NCBI GenBank assembly: GCA_963837945.1
Contig: CAWIQD010000003.1
Location: forward strand, 1-64,000
DNA: 64,000 nt
Source of the DNA: CAVUBL01 sp963837945
Lineage (GTDB): Bacteria > Acidobacteriota > Thermoanaerobaculia > Multivoradales > DATKCC01
Reading direction: 5' to 3'
Shown: positions 16,520 through 27,118 of the stretch, one piece after another
Layout: every line of letters starts with the position of its first letter
Numbering within the stretch: the stretch's first letter is position 1
Made by a program: the position numbers and the translations under genes
Notes under the pieces: generated by a model
Database searches by the model: none
Seen by the model: only the letters and a program-made list of their open reading frames with translations
What the model was told of the DNA's origin: nothing

Positions 16520-17608
16520 TCAGCGGACGCGGTGGCGCCGGTTGCGGATGTAGTCGGCGAGGATGAACTCGCCCAGGTCGTAGGGCGAGGCGAAGTAGGC
16601 GCGGCCCCGGTTGACCTGGGTGAGCTTCTCGACGAAGTCGGTCAGCATCGGATCGGTGGCGAGCATGAAGGTGGTCACGACGACCCGCTGGCGCCGGCAC
16701 AGGTCGGCCTCTTCCAGGGTCTTGTTGACGATCTTCATGTCGAGACCGAAGGGGTTCTTGTAGACCTTGCCGCCCTCGGTGATCGCCGAGGGCTTGCCGT
16801 CGGTGATCAGGAACACCTGGCGGTTGGGCTGCTTCTGGCGGGCGAGCAGGCCACGGGCGAGCTGCAGGGCCTCGCGCGTGTTGGTGTGGAAGGGGCCGGC
16901 CTCGACGTAGGGGATGTCCGAGAGGTCGACCCGCTCGGCACGGTCGCCGAACAGGATCACGCCCAGGTAGTCCTTGGGGTACTTCGTGGTGATCAGCTCG
17001 GTGAGCGCCAGGGCGACGGTCTTGGCCGGGGTGATCCGGTCCTCGCCGTAGAGGATCATCGAGTGGCTGATGTCGATCGCGAGGACCGTGGCGCACGAGG
17101 TCAGGTGCTCGGTCTCGTGGACCTCCAGGTCCTCCTCCGCCAGCTCGAGCGAGCCGCGGGTGCGCTTCAGGGTGTTCTGGAGGGTGCGGGCGGCGTCGAG
17201 GTGGTGGAGGTTGTCGCCGAAGCGGTAGGGCCGGGTTTCCGGTAGACGCTCGATCCCTTCGCCGGCGGTGCGCACCGGATGGTAGCCGGGGCCGGACCGC
17301 GAAAGCCCCGAGAAGACCTGCTCGAAGGCGCTCCGGCGGATTCGACGCTCTCCCGAGCCGGTGAGCTGCAGGCCCCCTTCGGCGTCCCGGGCGACCAGCT
17401 TCTGGTCCTCGAGCGAGGCGAAGAAGGCCTCGAGGTCGAGGCTCTCGTCGAGATAGCCCTGCCGCTGGAGGTAGCGCATCCACTCCATCGCCTGCTCGGG
17501 ATCGCCGCCCGAGGCGAGCAGCAGCTGGTTGAACAGGCGCAGCAGGTCGAGGCCCGCGAGCAGCGAGCGCAGCAGCTCGGGGTCGAGGAAGCCGTAGCGG
17601 TGCCTCAT
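16520..17608 (-). CDS. von Willebrand factor A domain protein
   Basis: 362 residues. The N-terminal half is helical and charged. The C-terminal half is a VWA domain with the metal-ion-dependent adhesion site: AIDISHSM (DxSxS), a Thr in FHTNTREALQLA, and FLITDGKPSA. It belongs to the VWA proteins that partner MoxR-type AAA+ ATPases, probably in metal insertion or protein-complex maturation. It starts 28 bp after the MoxR-type gene, which supports the pairing. No signal peptide, so cytoplasmic. Confidence 0.82.
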   Translation of the reverse strand: MRHRYGFLDPELLRSLLAGLDLLRLFNQLLLASGGDPEQAMEWMRYLQRQGYLDESLDLEAFFASLEDQKLVARDAEGGLQLTGSGERRIRRSAFEQVFSGLSRSGPGYHPVRTAGEGIERLPETRPYRFGDNLHHLDAARTLQNTLKRTRGSLELAEEDLEVHETEHLTSCATVLAIDISHSMILYGEDRITPAKTVALALTELITTKYPKDYLGVILFGDRAERVDLSDIPYVEAGPFHTNTREALQLARGLLARQKQPNRQVFLITDGKPSAITEGGKVYKNPFGLDMKIVNKTLEEADLCRRQRVVVTTFMLATDPMLTDFVEKLTQVNRGRAYFASPYDLGEFILADYIRNRRHRVR

Positions 17609-17636
17609 GCCGCCCCCGGCCGCCGGCCGGCAGGTC

Positions 17637-19111
<1,475 letters not shown>

Positions 19112-19112
<1 letters not shown>

Positions 19113-20065
19113 CAGTCCTGGGTCTCGAGCCAGCGCTCCGCGTCCATCGCCGAGCGGCAACCCGTGCCGGCGGCGGTCACCGCCTGGCGGTAGATCGGGT
19201 CCATCGCGTCGCCGCAGGCGAAGACGCCCTCGACGTTGGTCTTGGAGGTGGGCTCGGCCACCTCGATGTAGCCCACGTCGTTCATGTCGATCTGTCCTCG
19301 GAAGATCTCGGTGTTGGGCTTGTGCCCGATGGCGACGAACACCCCCTGGCAGGGGTAGAGGCTCTCCTCGCCGGTCTTCAGGTTGCGCAGCCGGACCCCT
19401 TCGACGCCGCCCTCCCGAGTGCCGACCACCTCGGTGATCACGCTGTCCCAGACCCAGGCGATCTTGGGGTTGGCCTGTGCCCGGTCCTGCATGATCTTCG
19501 ACGCCCGGAGCTGGTCGCGCCGGTGGACCACCGAGACCTTGCTCGCGTACTTGGTCAGGAAGACGGCCTCCTCCATCGCGGTGTCGCCGCCGCCCACCAC
19601 CACGACCTCCTTGTCGCGGAAGAAGAACCCGTCGCACGTGGCGCAGGCCGAGACGCCGTAGCCCATCAGGTGGCTCTCGGTCTCGATCCCCAGGAGCTTG
19701 GCGCTGGCGCCGGTGGCGAGGATCAGGCTGCCGGCGTGGTAGGTGGTCTCGTCGGTGCGGATGGTGAACGGCCGCCTGGAGAGATCGACCTCGAGCGCCG
19801 CCTCGAACTTCGAGACCGCCCCGAAGCGCCGGGCCTGATCGCGCATCTTGTCCATCAGCTCGGGGCCCAGGACGCCCTCCGGGAAGCCGGGATAGTTCTC
19901 CACCTCGGTGGTGATGGTGAGCTGCCCGCCGGGCTGGTTGCCCTCGAGCACGAGCGGCGCGAGGTCCGCGCGCGCGGAGTAGAGCGCGGCGGTCAGACCC
20001 GCCGGGCCCGAGCCGAGGATGACCACGCGGTGATAGTTCTCCAGAGAAGACTTGGAATCGCTCAT
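19112..20065 (-). CDS. trxB: Thioredoxin reductase
   Basis: 317 residues. FAD-binding VVILGSGPAGLTAALYSARA at the N terminus, redox-active CATC in GVSACATCDGFFF, NADPH-binding VVVVGGGDTAMEEA, and the C-terminal GVFACGDAMDPIYRQAVTAAGTGCRSAMDAE. It reduces thioredoxin with NADPH. ATG 20065 (MSDSKSSLE) was preferred to ATG 20077 because AGGAG abuts the latter directly. Promoter-like TGCTATACT lies 60 bp upstream. Cotranscribed with the AAA+/VWA pair. Confidence 0.95.
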
Positions 20066-20124
20066 CGGATCTGCCATCTCCTGGGAGTGGGAGCGGACGC
20101 CGGTGCCGGTGCGACCGGGACCGC

Positions 20125-20133
20125 AGTATAGCA
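20125..20133 (-). promoter_or_regulatory. Extended -10 element for trxB
   Basis: TGCTATACT on the minus strand fits TGnTATAAT at all but one position. Predicted start near 20118 gives a 5' leader of about 50 nt containing the Shine-Dalgarno. Confidence 0.5.
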
Positions 20134-20187
20134 ACGGCTTCCGGGGTCTCCGGTGTTCCCGGAGGCCCACCTCTCGGGACGCCCCGA

Positions 20188-20240
20188 GGGCCTGGGCCGT
20201 GGGGTGGGAAGGGGATCGAGGGGATGCGGGGGGCGTCCCG
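20188..20240. repeat. Partial copy of the GC-rich dispersed repeat
   Basis: GGGTGGGAAGGGGATCGAGG followed by GGATGCGGGGGGCGTCC, directly after the comM stop. It matches the right half of the 63-bp unit at 53.7-53.97 kb and the element at 3.26-3.32 kb. Confidence 0.65.
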
Positions 20241-21768
20241 TCAGGGCGTGAGGCGCCGGTCGAGGGAGCGGTACTGGATCGCCTCCGCCACGTGGGGCGC
20301 CCGCACCCCCTCGCTCCCCGCGAGGTCGGCGATCGTGCGGGCGACCTTGAGGATCCGGTGGACGGCGCGGACCGAGAGACCGAGCCGCTCGAAGGCGGTG
20401 TCGAGCAGGCGTCGTCCGGCGGGGTCCGGCGCGGCATGCACGCGGACCGTCTCGGGGCCCATGGCGGCGTTGAACGGCGAGGGCGCCCCGCGGCCGAAGC
20501 GCTCGGCCTGGCGGCGCCGGGCCGTGGCGACCCGCTCGGCCACCGCCGAGCTCGGCTCGCCCGGCCCGGCCGAGCAGCTCGGCCAGCCCGACCGCCGGCA
20601 CCTCGACGTGGAGGTCGATGCGGTCGAGCAGGGGGCCCGAGACCCGCGAGCGGTAGCGGTCGATCAGGGGCGGCGTGCAGCGACAGTCGTGCCGCGGATC
20701 CCCCAGGTGGCCGCAGGGGCAGGGGTTCATCGCCGCCAGCAGGGCGAAGCGGGCGGGGAAGCGCAGGCGTGCCTGGGTGCGAGCGATGGTCACGAAGCCC
20801 TCCTCGAGCGGCTGCCGGAGGGCCTCCAGGGTGTCGCGGCGGAACTCGGGCAGCTCGTCGAGGAAGAGCACGCCGCAATGGGCGAGGCTCGCCTCGCCGG
20901 GTCGCGGCACGCTGCCACCGCCGATCAGGGCGGCGGTGCTGGTCCCCGGGTGCGGGCTGCGGAAGGGCCGGCGGTGGAGCAGCCCCTCCGGTGGGCGGTC
21001 CGAAACCAGGGAGTGGACCTTGGTCACGGCGATCGCTTCGGCGGTGGTGAGCGGCGGCAGCAGGCCGGGAAGGCGGCGGGCGAGCATCGTCTTGCCCGCT
21101 CCCGGGGGGCCGATGAAGAGGAGGTTGTGGCCGCCGGCCGCGGCGACCTCGAGCGCCCGCTTCGCGGCCTCTTGGCCCCGCACCTCGCCGAGGTCGGGGA
21201 GGCGGCGGCCGTCCTCGGCGGCGATCGGCAGGGCGGTCGCCGCGGGCACCGGCGCGGTCCCGAGCAGGTGCTCGATCGCCTCGGCCAGGCCGGTGACCGG
21301 GATGACGCGGACCGCGCCCAAGGCCGCGGCCTCGGAGGCGCTCGGCCCCGGGAGCAGCACCTCGTCGAGCCCGAGGCGGGCGGCGAGCTCGGCCATCGCG
21401 AGGCCACCGCGCACCGGACGCACCGTGCCGTCGAGGCCGAGCTCCCCGGCGAGGAGCTTGCCGTCGAGGGCCTCCTGCGGCACCTCGCCGTGGGCCGCCA
21501 GGAGTCCGAGGGCGATCGCCAGGTCGAGGTGGTTCCCCTCCTTGCGCAGGTCGGCGGGCGCCAGGTTCACGAGCACCACGCGCGGCGGCAGGCGGAAGCC
21601 GGAGTTGCGGATCGCGCGGCGGACCCGCTCCCGGCTCTCGCGCACCGCCGCGTCGGGCAGGCCGACGATCCGCAGGCCGGGGAGCTGGCCGAAGTGGACG
21701 TCGACCTCGACCTGCACCGGGCGGGCCTCGATCCCCCACGGGGTCGCTGTGGTCACACGGGCGAGCAT
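20241..21768 (-). CDS. comM: ComM/YifB-family Mg-chelatase-like ATPase, frameshifted
   Basis: About 508 residues when read across one net extra base. Frame 1 from ATG 21768 covers MLARVTTATPWGIEA, the LonC-like N-terminal domain, Walker A GPPGAGKTMLARRLPGLL, the HSLVSDRPPEGLLHRRPFRSPHPGTS block, Walker B GVLFLDELPEF and the Cys cluster NPCPCGHLGDPRHDCRCTP. At 20557-20570 (a C/G-rich run) the frame moves by one and the conserved C terminus continues as GEPSSAVAERVATARRRQAERFG to SLDRRLTP. Removing one G restores GRPGEPSSA. ComM is a hexameric helicase promoting branch migration in natural transformation. The shift looks like a base-call error but a real pseudogene is possible. Confidence 0.85.
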
Positions 21769-22098
21769 CACCCCTAGAAGACGGAGACCGACCCTGCAAC
21801 CTCCCGCTCGGCCGGCACGGGAACTTCCGTGCGTCTGACAACCAGTTTCAGCGCCCTGCCGATTTTTGTCGGTGTCGGGGCCGTCTAGCCTGGTTGCATG
21901 GATCCGACGAGCCGAGGAATACCGTCCGCAGAGCGGTTTGTTGAACGGCAGACGCGCGCTCGTCGCCGGGCACGGATGCTGCAGTGCGAGCCGAAGTAGT
22001 CGTTTTGCTGCATATGTCTTCTCGACTATTCTCCGACGCTTCCCGATCCGGCGCCCGAACCTGGAGACCCGAAGACTGAGTCCGAGCAAAGGTTGCCG
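21769..22098. other. Intergenic region, divergent comM and metzincin genes
   Basis: 330 bp without a gene. It holds two small hairpins: GCACGG/CCGTGC near 21815-21831, and CCGA-TTTTTG-TCGG nested within the flanking CAACCAG/CTGGTTG pair (about 21838-21896). No convincing promoter for either gene was found. Confidence 0.4.
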
Positions 22099-25000
22099 AT
22101 GACCCGGAATCGATTCGTCCGACCCCTTCTCGATCCTTCCCTTCGCTTCGCCGCTCTCGCCCTCGCCTTCGCCCTGGCGGGCGCGGCTGTCTGTCCGCCG
22201 CCCGCCGCGGCGACCTCGTACGTCATGATGTCGGACGCCGCCCTGGTCGATCAGGCGCCGCTGATCGTCGAGGCGGAGGTGCTCTCCGCGGAGCCCGCGC
22301 CGGCCGCCGGCCGGCCGTCGACCGACTACTCGATCGACGTCCGACGGGCGCTCAAGGGCACCCCGCAGGCCAACCCGCTGACCGTCCGGGTGCCGGGCGG
22401 CGTCGACGCCGACGGAGTCTCCTACCGGGTCTGGGGCGCGCCCGCCTTCCGCCCCGGCGAGCGTGTCCTCCTCTTCCTCGGGCCGCGCGGCGACGGCACG
22501 ATGGGCGTCAGCCAGCTGATGCTCGGCGCCTTCCACCGCGGCGTCCTGGACGGCCGGACGCTCGCCGTGCGGAACCTCGCCGAGGCCCGCCCCGTGGCGC
22601 TCGGCGGCGCGACCGCGAAGGCGAGCGAGCCGGCGCGCGACTACCGGGCGTTCGCCGACTGGGTGGCGCGGCGCGCGGCGGGTGCCGCCCCCGCGACCGA
22701 CTACTTGCTCGACGTCCCCGCCGGCAGCGTCGCGAAGCTCGCCGAGCGCTACACGCTCCTCGGCTCGAACGGCACCAACTTCCGGTGGTTCAACGGCGGC
22801 GGCACCTGGTACGCCTACCAGGTCGGGGTGACCGGCATGGCGGACGGCGGCTTCCCGGAGGTCCAGGGTGCGCTGGCGGCGTGGAACGCGGACGCCGGCT
22901 CGAGCCTGTCGCTGAGCTATGGCGGCACGTCCTCCCGGAGCAGCGGCTTCACCTCCCGGGACGGCGCCAACGTCGTCCTGTTCGACGACCCGAACCAGGA
23001 GATCACCGGCAGCTTCAACTGCTCCCAGGGCGGCGTGCTGGCGATCGGCGGCGTCAGCGGCGTCTCGGGGACCGGGACCTACAACGGCAAGACCTACTAC
23101 CAGGCGGCCGAGGGCGACGTCGTCACCCAGGACGGCGCCGGCTGCTTCTTCGCCGGCAACGGCGGCAAGAACGGCGAGCAGGTCTTCGCCCACGAGATCG
23201 GCCACGCCCTGGGCCTGGGCCATTCGTGCGGCGACAGCTCCTCGCCCTCCTGCTCCGATCAGAAGCTCGACGACGCGATCATGCGGGCCTTCGCCCACAA
23301 CGACGGCCGCGGAGCCCGCCTGGGCCAGGACGACCGGGACGCGATCGCCCTGCTCTACGGCAGCGGCTCGACGGCCTGCTCCACCCCTCCCGCGGCGCCG
23401 AGCGGCCTGACCGCCTCCGCCACCTCCTCCTCGCGCATCGACCTCTCCTGGCGCGACAACTCGAATGACGAAGACGGCTTCGTGGTCGAGCGCAAGCCCG
23501 CGGGGGCCTCGACCTACTCGGTGATCGCCAACCTCGGCACCGGCGCCTCCTCCTACGCCGACCAGGGATTGGCGGCAGGCAGCACCTACACCTACCGGGT
23601 GCAAGCCGACGGATGCGGCGGTGGCTCCTCGTGGGCCGGTCCGGCGAGCGCCACGACCTCGTCGGCTTCGCCACCGCCGCCTCCACCACCGCCGCCTCCA
23701 CCATCACCAACGCCGCCGCCAACGCCGCCGCCGTCCCCCTCGCCGCCACCGACGCCGCAGGGTCTGACGGCGACAGCGCCCGCGCCCCACGAGGTCGATC
23801 TCGCGTGGGCCGCCGGCGGGGCGGGTGCGACCTCGTTCCACGTCGAGGTCAAGACCGGAGCTACGTTCAACGAGGCCCGGGTCGTGGGTGGGGGCCAGCT
23901 CAGCGCCCACTTCACCGGCCTCGAGGCGGGCCGGACCTTCACCTTCCGGGTCCGCGCCCAGGGGACGGGCGGCTACTCCGCCTACTCCAACCAGGCGCGG
24001 GTCACGACGCCCGCCGCCGGGACCCTGACGGCCGCCGAAGTGGCGTGCGACGCCGAGCGGCTCGCCGGGTTCCTCGATCGCTTCGAGGTCCGCTCCGGCA
24101 AGGGAGTCGCCACCGGGGTCAACCTGTCGTTCACCGGCACCGGAGACTTCGCGGGGCTGGCCTACACGGTCGAAGCCGCCAGGCTGCCGGAGGCCCAGCT
24201 CGCGTTCTCGACCAATCCGGAGGAGACGACGCTGCTGCGCAACCCGGAGCGGCCGCAGCTCTCGAGCGTCAGCCTGACCCGCAACCACCTGAGCTCGGAC
24301 CTGGTCGCCGCCGGCGACCCGCGGGCCTTGCGCCTGCTCCTCAATCCGACCCTCGACCCGGATCCCTCGAGCGAGGCCGGCCTGCTCGCGGTCGACAACC
24401 TGGCCGGCTCGAGCGACGGCGCGACGGCGGCCAAGCCGGGCCGCGGTCTGACGCCGCTGATCGATTCCTGCCACGGCGACCTGGACGCCGCGGACGTGCA
24501 CGTGCTGCGGGTGCTCTCGAAGCTCGCCCGGGCGGACGTGGACGGGGCCGCGAGCTACGAGACGGCGATCTACCGCGCGCCGGCGCCGGACACCTATCGC
24601 ATCGAGGCGGCGGCGCGGCGCGGCGACGGCCGCTCGCTCGGCACGCTGGCCGGCGAGGTCCACGTGGCCTTCGACGCTCAGGGCGCCCTGGCGAGTGGCA
24701 CGCTGCGCATCCTGCCGGCCTGCCAGGGCACCCAGGCGCACGGCTGCACGAGCCTCGGAGCGGCCGCCGAGATGGCGCTGGTGCGCCCTGCCGGCAGCGG
24801 CGAGATGGCGGGCTCGGGCGAGGTCGCGGTGAGCTACGCCAAGGCGGCCGGCGGCGCCGCGACGACCTCGATCGACTGGTCGAGCCTGCTCGCCGGATCG
24901 ACCTGGGGACGGCCTCTCGCTCCCGCTCCGGCGGCCGGAGGGGCGTCCTCGGCCGCCGCGAGCGGCGGGCCGGAGGCGACCCTGACCGGTGCGGAGGTGG

Positions 25001-25866
25001 CGTGCGACGCCGGGCGTCTCGCGGGCCTTCTCGAACGGCTCCGGGTGGTCACGCCGGGCTCGCCGCAAGGCGCCGGAGTCGACCTGAGCCTGACGCGGAC
25101 CGGGGACTTCGCCGGCATCGCCTGGGCGCGCGCCGGCGGCGGGGCGCCCGAGCGTCAGCTGGCATTCTCGACCAATCCGGAGGAGACGACGCTGCTGCGC
25201 AACCCGGAGCGGCCGCAGCTCTTCGCGGTGAGCCTCTCGCGCAACCTGCTCGACTCCGATCTGCTCGCGGCGCAGGACCCCGCCCGTCTGCGACTCCTCC
25301 TCAACCCGACGCTCGCCCTGTCCGGCGCCGATCCCGCCTCGCTGCTCGCGATCGACGACTTCGAGACCGGCGGCGGGGCGACCGACGCCAAGCCGGGCCG
25401 GGGCCTGGCGCAGCTCCTCGGCCCGTGCGAGCGGAAGCTCTCGAAGCGCGACGTCCACGTGCTCCGGGTGCTCTCGAAGCTCGCCCGGGCCGCGACCCCG
25501 GGGGCGGCGGTCCACGAGCTGGCGCTCTATCGTGGGACCCAGCCGGGGGTCTACCGGATCGACGTCTACCCGCAAGCGCGGGACGGCCGGACTCTCGGCC
25601 GGCTGTCGGCCCAGGTCACGGTGCTCTTCGACGCCAACGGCGAGATCGCCTCGGGGACGCTCCGCGTCCTCGGCCGGTGCTCGGGAGCCCAGGCGACGGG
25701 GTGCACGTCGCTCGACCGGGCTTCCGAGCTCTCCTTCGACTCGCCGAGCGGCGGGGCCGGAGGGGTCGCGGTGTCGTCCGCCGCCCTCGACGGCTCCGGC
25801 CCGACCAGCCGCCCGATCGACTTCGCCACCCTGCTCGGCGGCACCACCTGGCGCACGCCGCTCTGA
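22099..25866 (+). CDS. Secreted metzincin protease with fibronectin III and duplicated C-terminal domains
   Basis: 1255 residues. Signal peptide (residues 1 to about 36), a propeptide-like region, then a metzincin catalytic domain: HEIGHALGLGHSCG (H365) with a Met-turn candidate in DDAIMRAFAHND. Next a fibronectin type III domain (about 430-520), a Pro/Ser-rich linker (PPPPPP), a second FN3 domain (about 550-640), and two copies of an unrecognised domain of about 300 residues (from about 641 and 960). The copies align at LTxAEVACDAxRLAGxLxR, AFSTNPEETTLLRNPERPQL, KPGRGL and DVHVLRVLSKLARA. A 58-nt stretch is identical between them (24205-24262 and 25165-25222). The gene stands alone, with a terminator after it. 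Extracellular proteolysis is the likely role. Confidence 0.85.
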   Translation: MTRNRFVRPLLDPSLRFAALALAFALAGAAVCPPPAAATSYVMMSDAALVDQAPLIVEAEVLSAEPAPAAGRPSTDYSIDVRRALKGTPQANPLTVRVPGGVDADGVSYRVWGAPAFRPGERVLLFLGPRGDGTMGVSQLMLGAFHRGVLDGRTLAVRNLAEARPVALGGATAKASEPARDYRAFADWVARRAAGAAPATDYLLDVPAGSVAKLAERYTLLGSNGTNFRWFNGGGTWYAYQVGVTGMADGGFPEVQGALAAWNADAGSSLSLSYGGTSSRSSGFTSRDGANVVLFDDPNQEITGSFNCSQGGVLAIGGVSGVSGTGTYNGKTYYQAAEGDVVTQDGAGCFFAGNGGKNGEQVFAHEIGHALGLGHSCGDSSSPSCSDQKLDDAIMRAFAHNDGRGARLGQDDRDAIALLYGSGSTACSTPPAAPSGLTASATSSSRIDLSWRDNSNDEDGFVVERKPAGASTYSVIANLGTGASSYADQGLAAGSTYTYRVQADGCGGGSSWAGPASATTSSASPPPPPPPPPPPSPTPPPTPPPSPSPPPTPQGLTATAPAPHEVDLAWAAGGAGATSFHVEVKTGATFNEARVVGGGQLSAHFTGLEAGRTFTFRVRAQGTGGYSAYSNQARVTTPAAGTLTAAEVACDAERLAGFLDRFEVRSGKGVATGVNLSFTGTGDFAGLAYTVEAARLPEAQLAFSTNPEETTLLRNPERPQLSSVSLTRNHLSSDLVAAGDPRALRLLLNPTLDPDPSSEAGLLAVDNLAGSSDGATAAKPGRGLTPLIDSCHGDLDAADVHVLRVLSKLARADVDGAASYETAIYRAPAPDTYRIEAAARRGDGRSLGTLAGEVHVAFDAQGALASGTLRILPACQGTQAHGCTSLGAAAEMALVRPAGSGEMAGSGEVAVSYAKAAGGAATTSIDWSSLLAGSTWGRPLAPAPAAGGASSAAASGGPEATLTGAEVACDAGRLAGLLERLRVVTPGSPQGAGVDLSLTRTGDFAGIAWARAGGGAPERQLAFSTNPEETTLLRNPERPQLFAVSLSRNLLDSDLLAAQDPARLRLLLNPTLALSGADPASLLAIDDFETGGGATDAKPGRGLAQLLGPCERKLSKRDVHVLRVLSKLARAATPGAAVHELALYRGTQPGVYRIDVYPQARDGRTLGRLSAQVTVLFDANGEIASGTLRVLGRCSGAQATGCTSLDRASELSFDSPSGGAGGVAVSSAALDGSGPTSRPIDFATLLGGTTWRTPL

Positions 25867-25900
25867 CGACCAACCCGGAGCCGACGGCCCCGGGACCCAC

Positions 25901-25934
25901 CCCCTCCCGTCCGCACGCGGGAGGGGGCTTTTTT
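25901..25934 (+). terminator. Intrinsic terminator after the metzincin gene
   Basis: CCCCTCCCG, loop, CGGGAGGGG, then CTTTTTT. A 9-bp GC stem with a T-run, 35 bp after the stop codon. Confidence 0.9.
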
Positions 25935-25972
25935 GTGGAACACCTCGTCCCGGATCGGAGGGCAACGGGCCC

Positions 25973-26053
25973 ATGAAGCGGCCGAGCTCTGCCTCGGCCG
26001 GGCGATCGTCGCGGTCGGCACCGAACGGCGCCTCGCCGAGCTCTGCCTCGGCC
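25973..26053. repeat. REP-like hairpin, two variant copies 54 bp apart
   Basis: Copy 1 has TGAAGCGGCCGAG at its left, stem CGGCCGAG / CTCGGCCG and loop CTCTGC (25979-26000). Copy 2 at 26034-26053 repeats GCCGAGCTCTGCCTCGGC, followed like copy 1 by GGGCGATCG. The same hairpin with loop CTCCGT occurs at 28.95, 29.20, 53.14 and 53.34 kb. Confidence 0.7.
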
Positions 26054-26130
26054 GGGCGATCGCCGTAGCGGGCGCCGGGCTGCTACTCTTCGGAGCCGGC
26101 CGGTCGCGGGCCGGGCCCGAGGACTTCGAG

Positions 26131-27090
26131 ATGGACGGCAAGACGATCTGCATCACCGGCGGGGCGGGGTTCATCGGCTCGCACCTGGCCGAGGCCTTCG
26201 CGGGCCGGGGCGCGCGGGTCACCGTGATCGACGACCTCTCGACCGGACGGGCGGAGAACGTCCCGGCGGGCGTCGAGCTCCGGCGCCTCGACGTGCGCTC
26301 GCGCGAGGCCGCCGAGCTGGTCGCGGGCGGCGGGTTCGACCTCCTCGTCCACGAGGCGGCGCAAGTCGACGTCCGGCGCTCGGTCGCCGACCCGGCGGAC
26401 GACGCCTCGATCAACGTCCTGGGCAGCCTGAACCTCCTGGAGGCCGCCGCGCGGGGCGGGGTCCCGCGCGTGCTCTTCGCGTCGACCGGGGGTGCGGTCT
26501 ACGGCGAACAGGAGGTCCACCCCGCGAGCGAGGATCACCCTGTGCGCCCGGTCTCGCCCTACGGCGTCGCCAAGCACGCGGTCGAGCGCTACCTCTTCTA
26601 CTTCGCGGTCGAGCGCGGTCTCGAGGCCGTCGCGCTGCGTTACGCCAACGTCTACGGAGAGCGCCAGAACCCGCACGGCGAAGCGGGGGTGGTCGCGATC
26701 TTCCTCGACCGGATGCTCGCCGGCCGGACGGTGACCATCCACGGCGACGGGCTCCAGACGCGCGACTACGTGCACGTGTCCGACGTGGTGCGAGCGAACC
26801 TGGCGGCCGCGGATGCGGATCTCGCCGGCGGCTCCGGAGGGCCGCCCTTCCGGATCTACAACGTGGGCACCGGCGTCGAGACGAGCGTGGTCGAGCTCTA
26901 CCACCGGCTCGCCCGGGCCGCGGGCAGCGACCGGGAGGCGATCCACGGGCCGGCGAAGGCGGGCGAGCAACGGCGCTCGTCGATCGATCCGGCCCTCGCC
27001 CAGCGGGAGCTCGGCGTGCCGTCGCCGCTGCCTCTCGACGAGGGCCTCGAGCGGACCGCCGCCTGGTTCGCGGAACGCGCGCGCGGGTAG
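26131..27090 (+). CDS. NAD-dependent sugar epimerase/dehydratase (GalE-like)
   Basis: 319 residues from ATG 26131. Extended short-chain dehydrogenase: NAD-binding TGGAGFIGSHLAEAF, the ASTGGAVYG serine/threonine region, and the catalytic SPYGVAKHAVERY (YxxxK). GEAGVVAIFLDRMLAGRTVTIHGDGLQTRDYVHVSDVV is typical of UDP-glucose/UDP-GlcNAc 4-epimerases. It should act on a nucleotide sugar for surface polysaccharide, but no glycosyltransferase is nearby to show which. The TGCTACTCT motif about 45 bp upstream may be its promoter. It is followed 28 bp later by the diguanylate cyclase gene. Confidence 0.87.
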   Translation: MDGKTICITGGAGFIGSHLAEAFAGRGARVTVIDDLSTGRAENVPAGVELRRLDVRSREAAELVAGGGFDLLVHEAAQVDVRRSVADPADDASINVLGSLNLLEAAARGGVPRVLFASTGGAVYGEQEVHPASEDHPVRPVSPYGVAKHAVERYLFYFAVERGLEAVALRYANVYGERQNPHGEAGVVAIFLDRMLAGRTVTIHGDGLQTRDYVHVSDVVRANLAAADADLAGGSGGPPFRIYNVGTGVETSVVELYHRLARAAGSDREAIHGPAKAGEQRRSSIDPALAQRELGVPSPLPLDEGLERTAAWFAERARG

Positions 27091-27118
27091 AGTCGGTCCC
27101 GGGATCCGAGGCCTCGAG

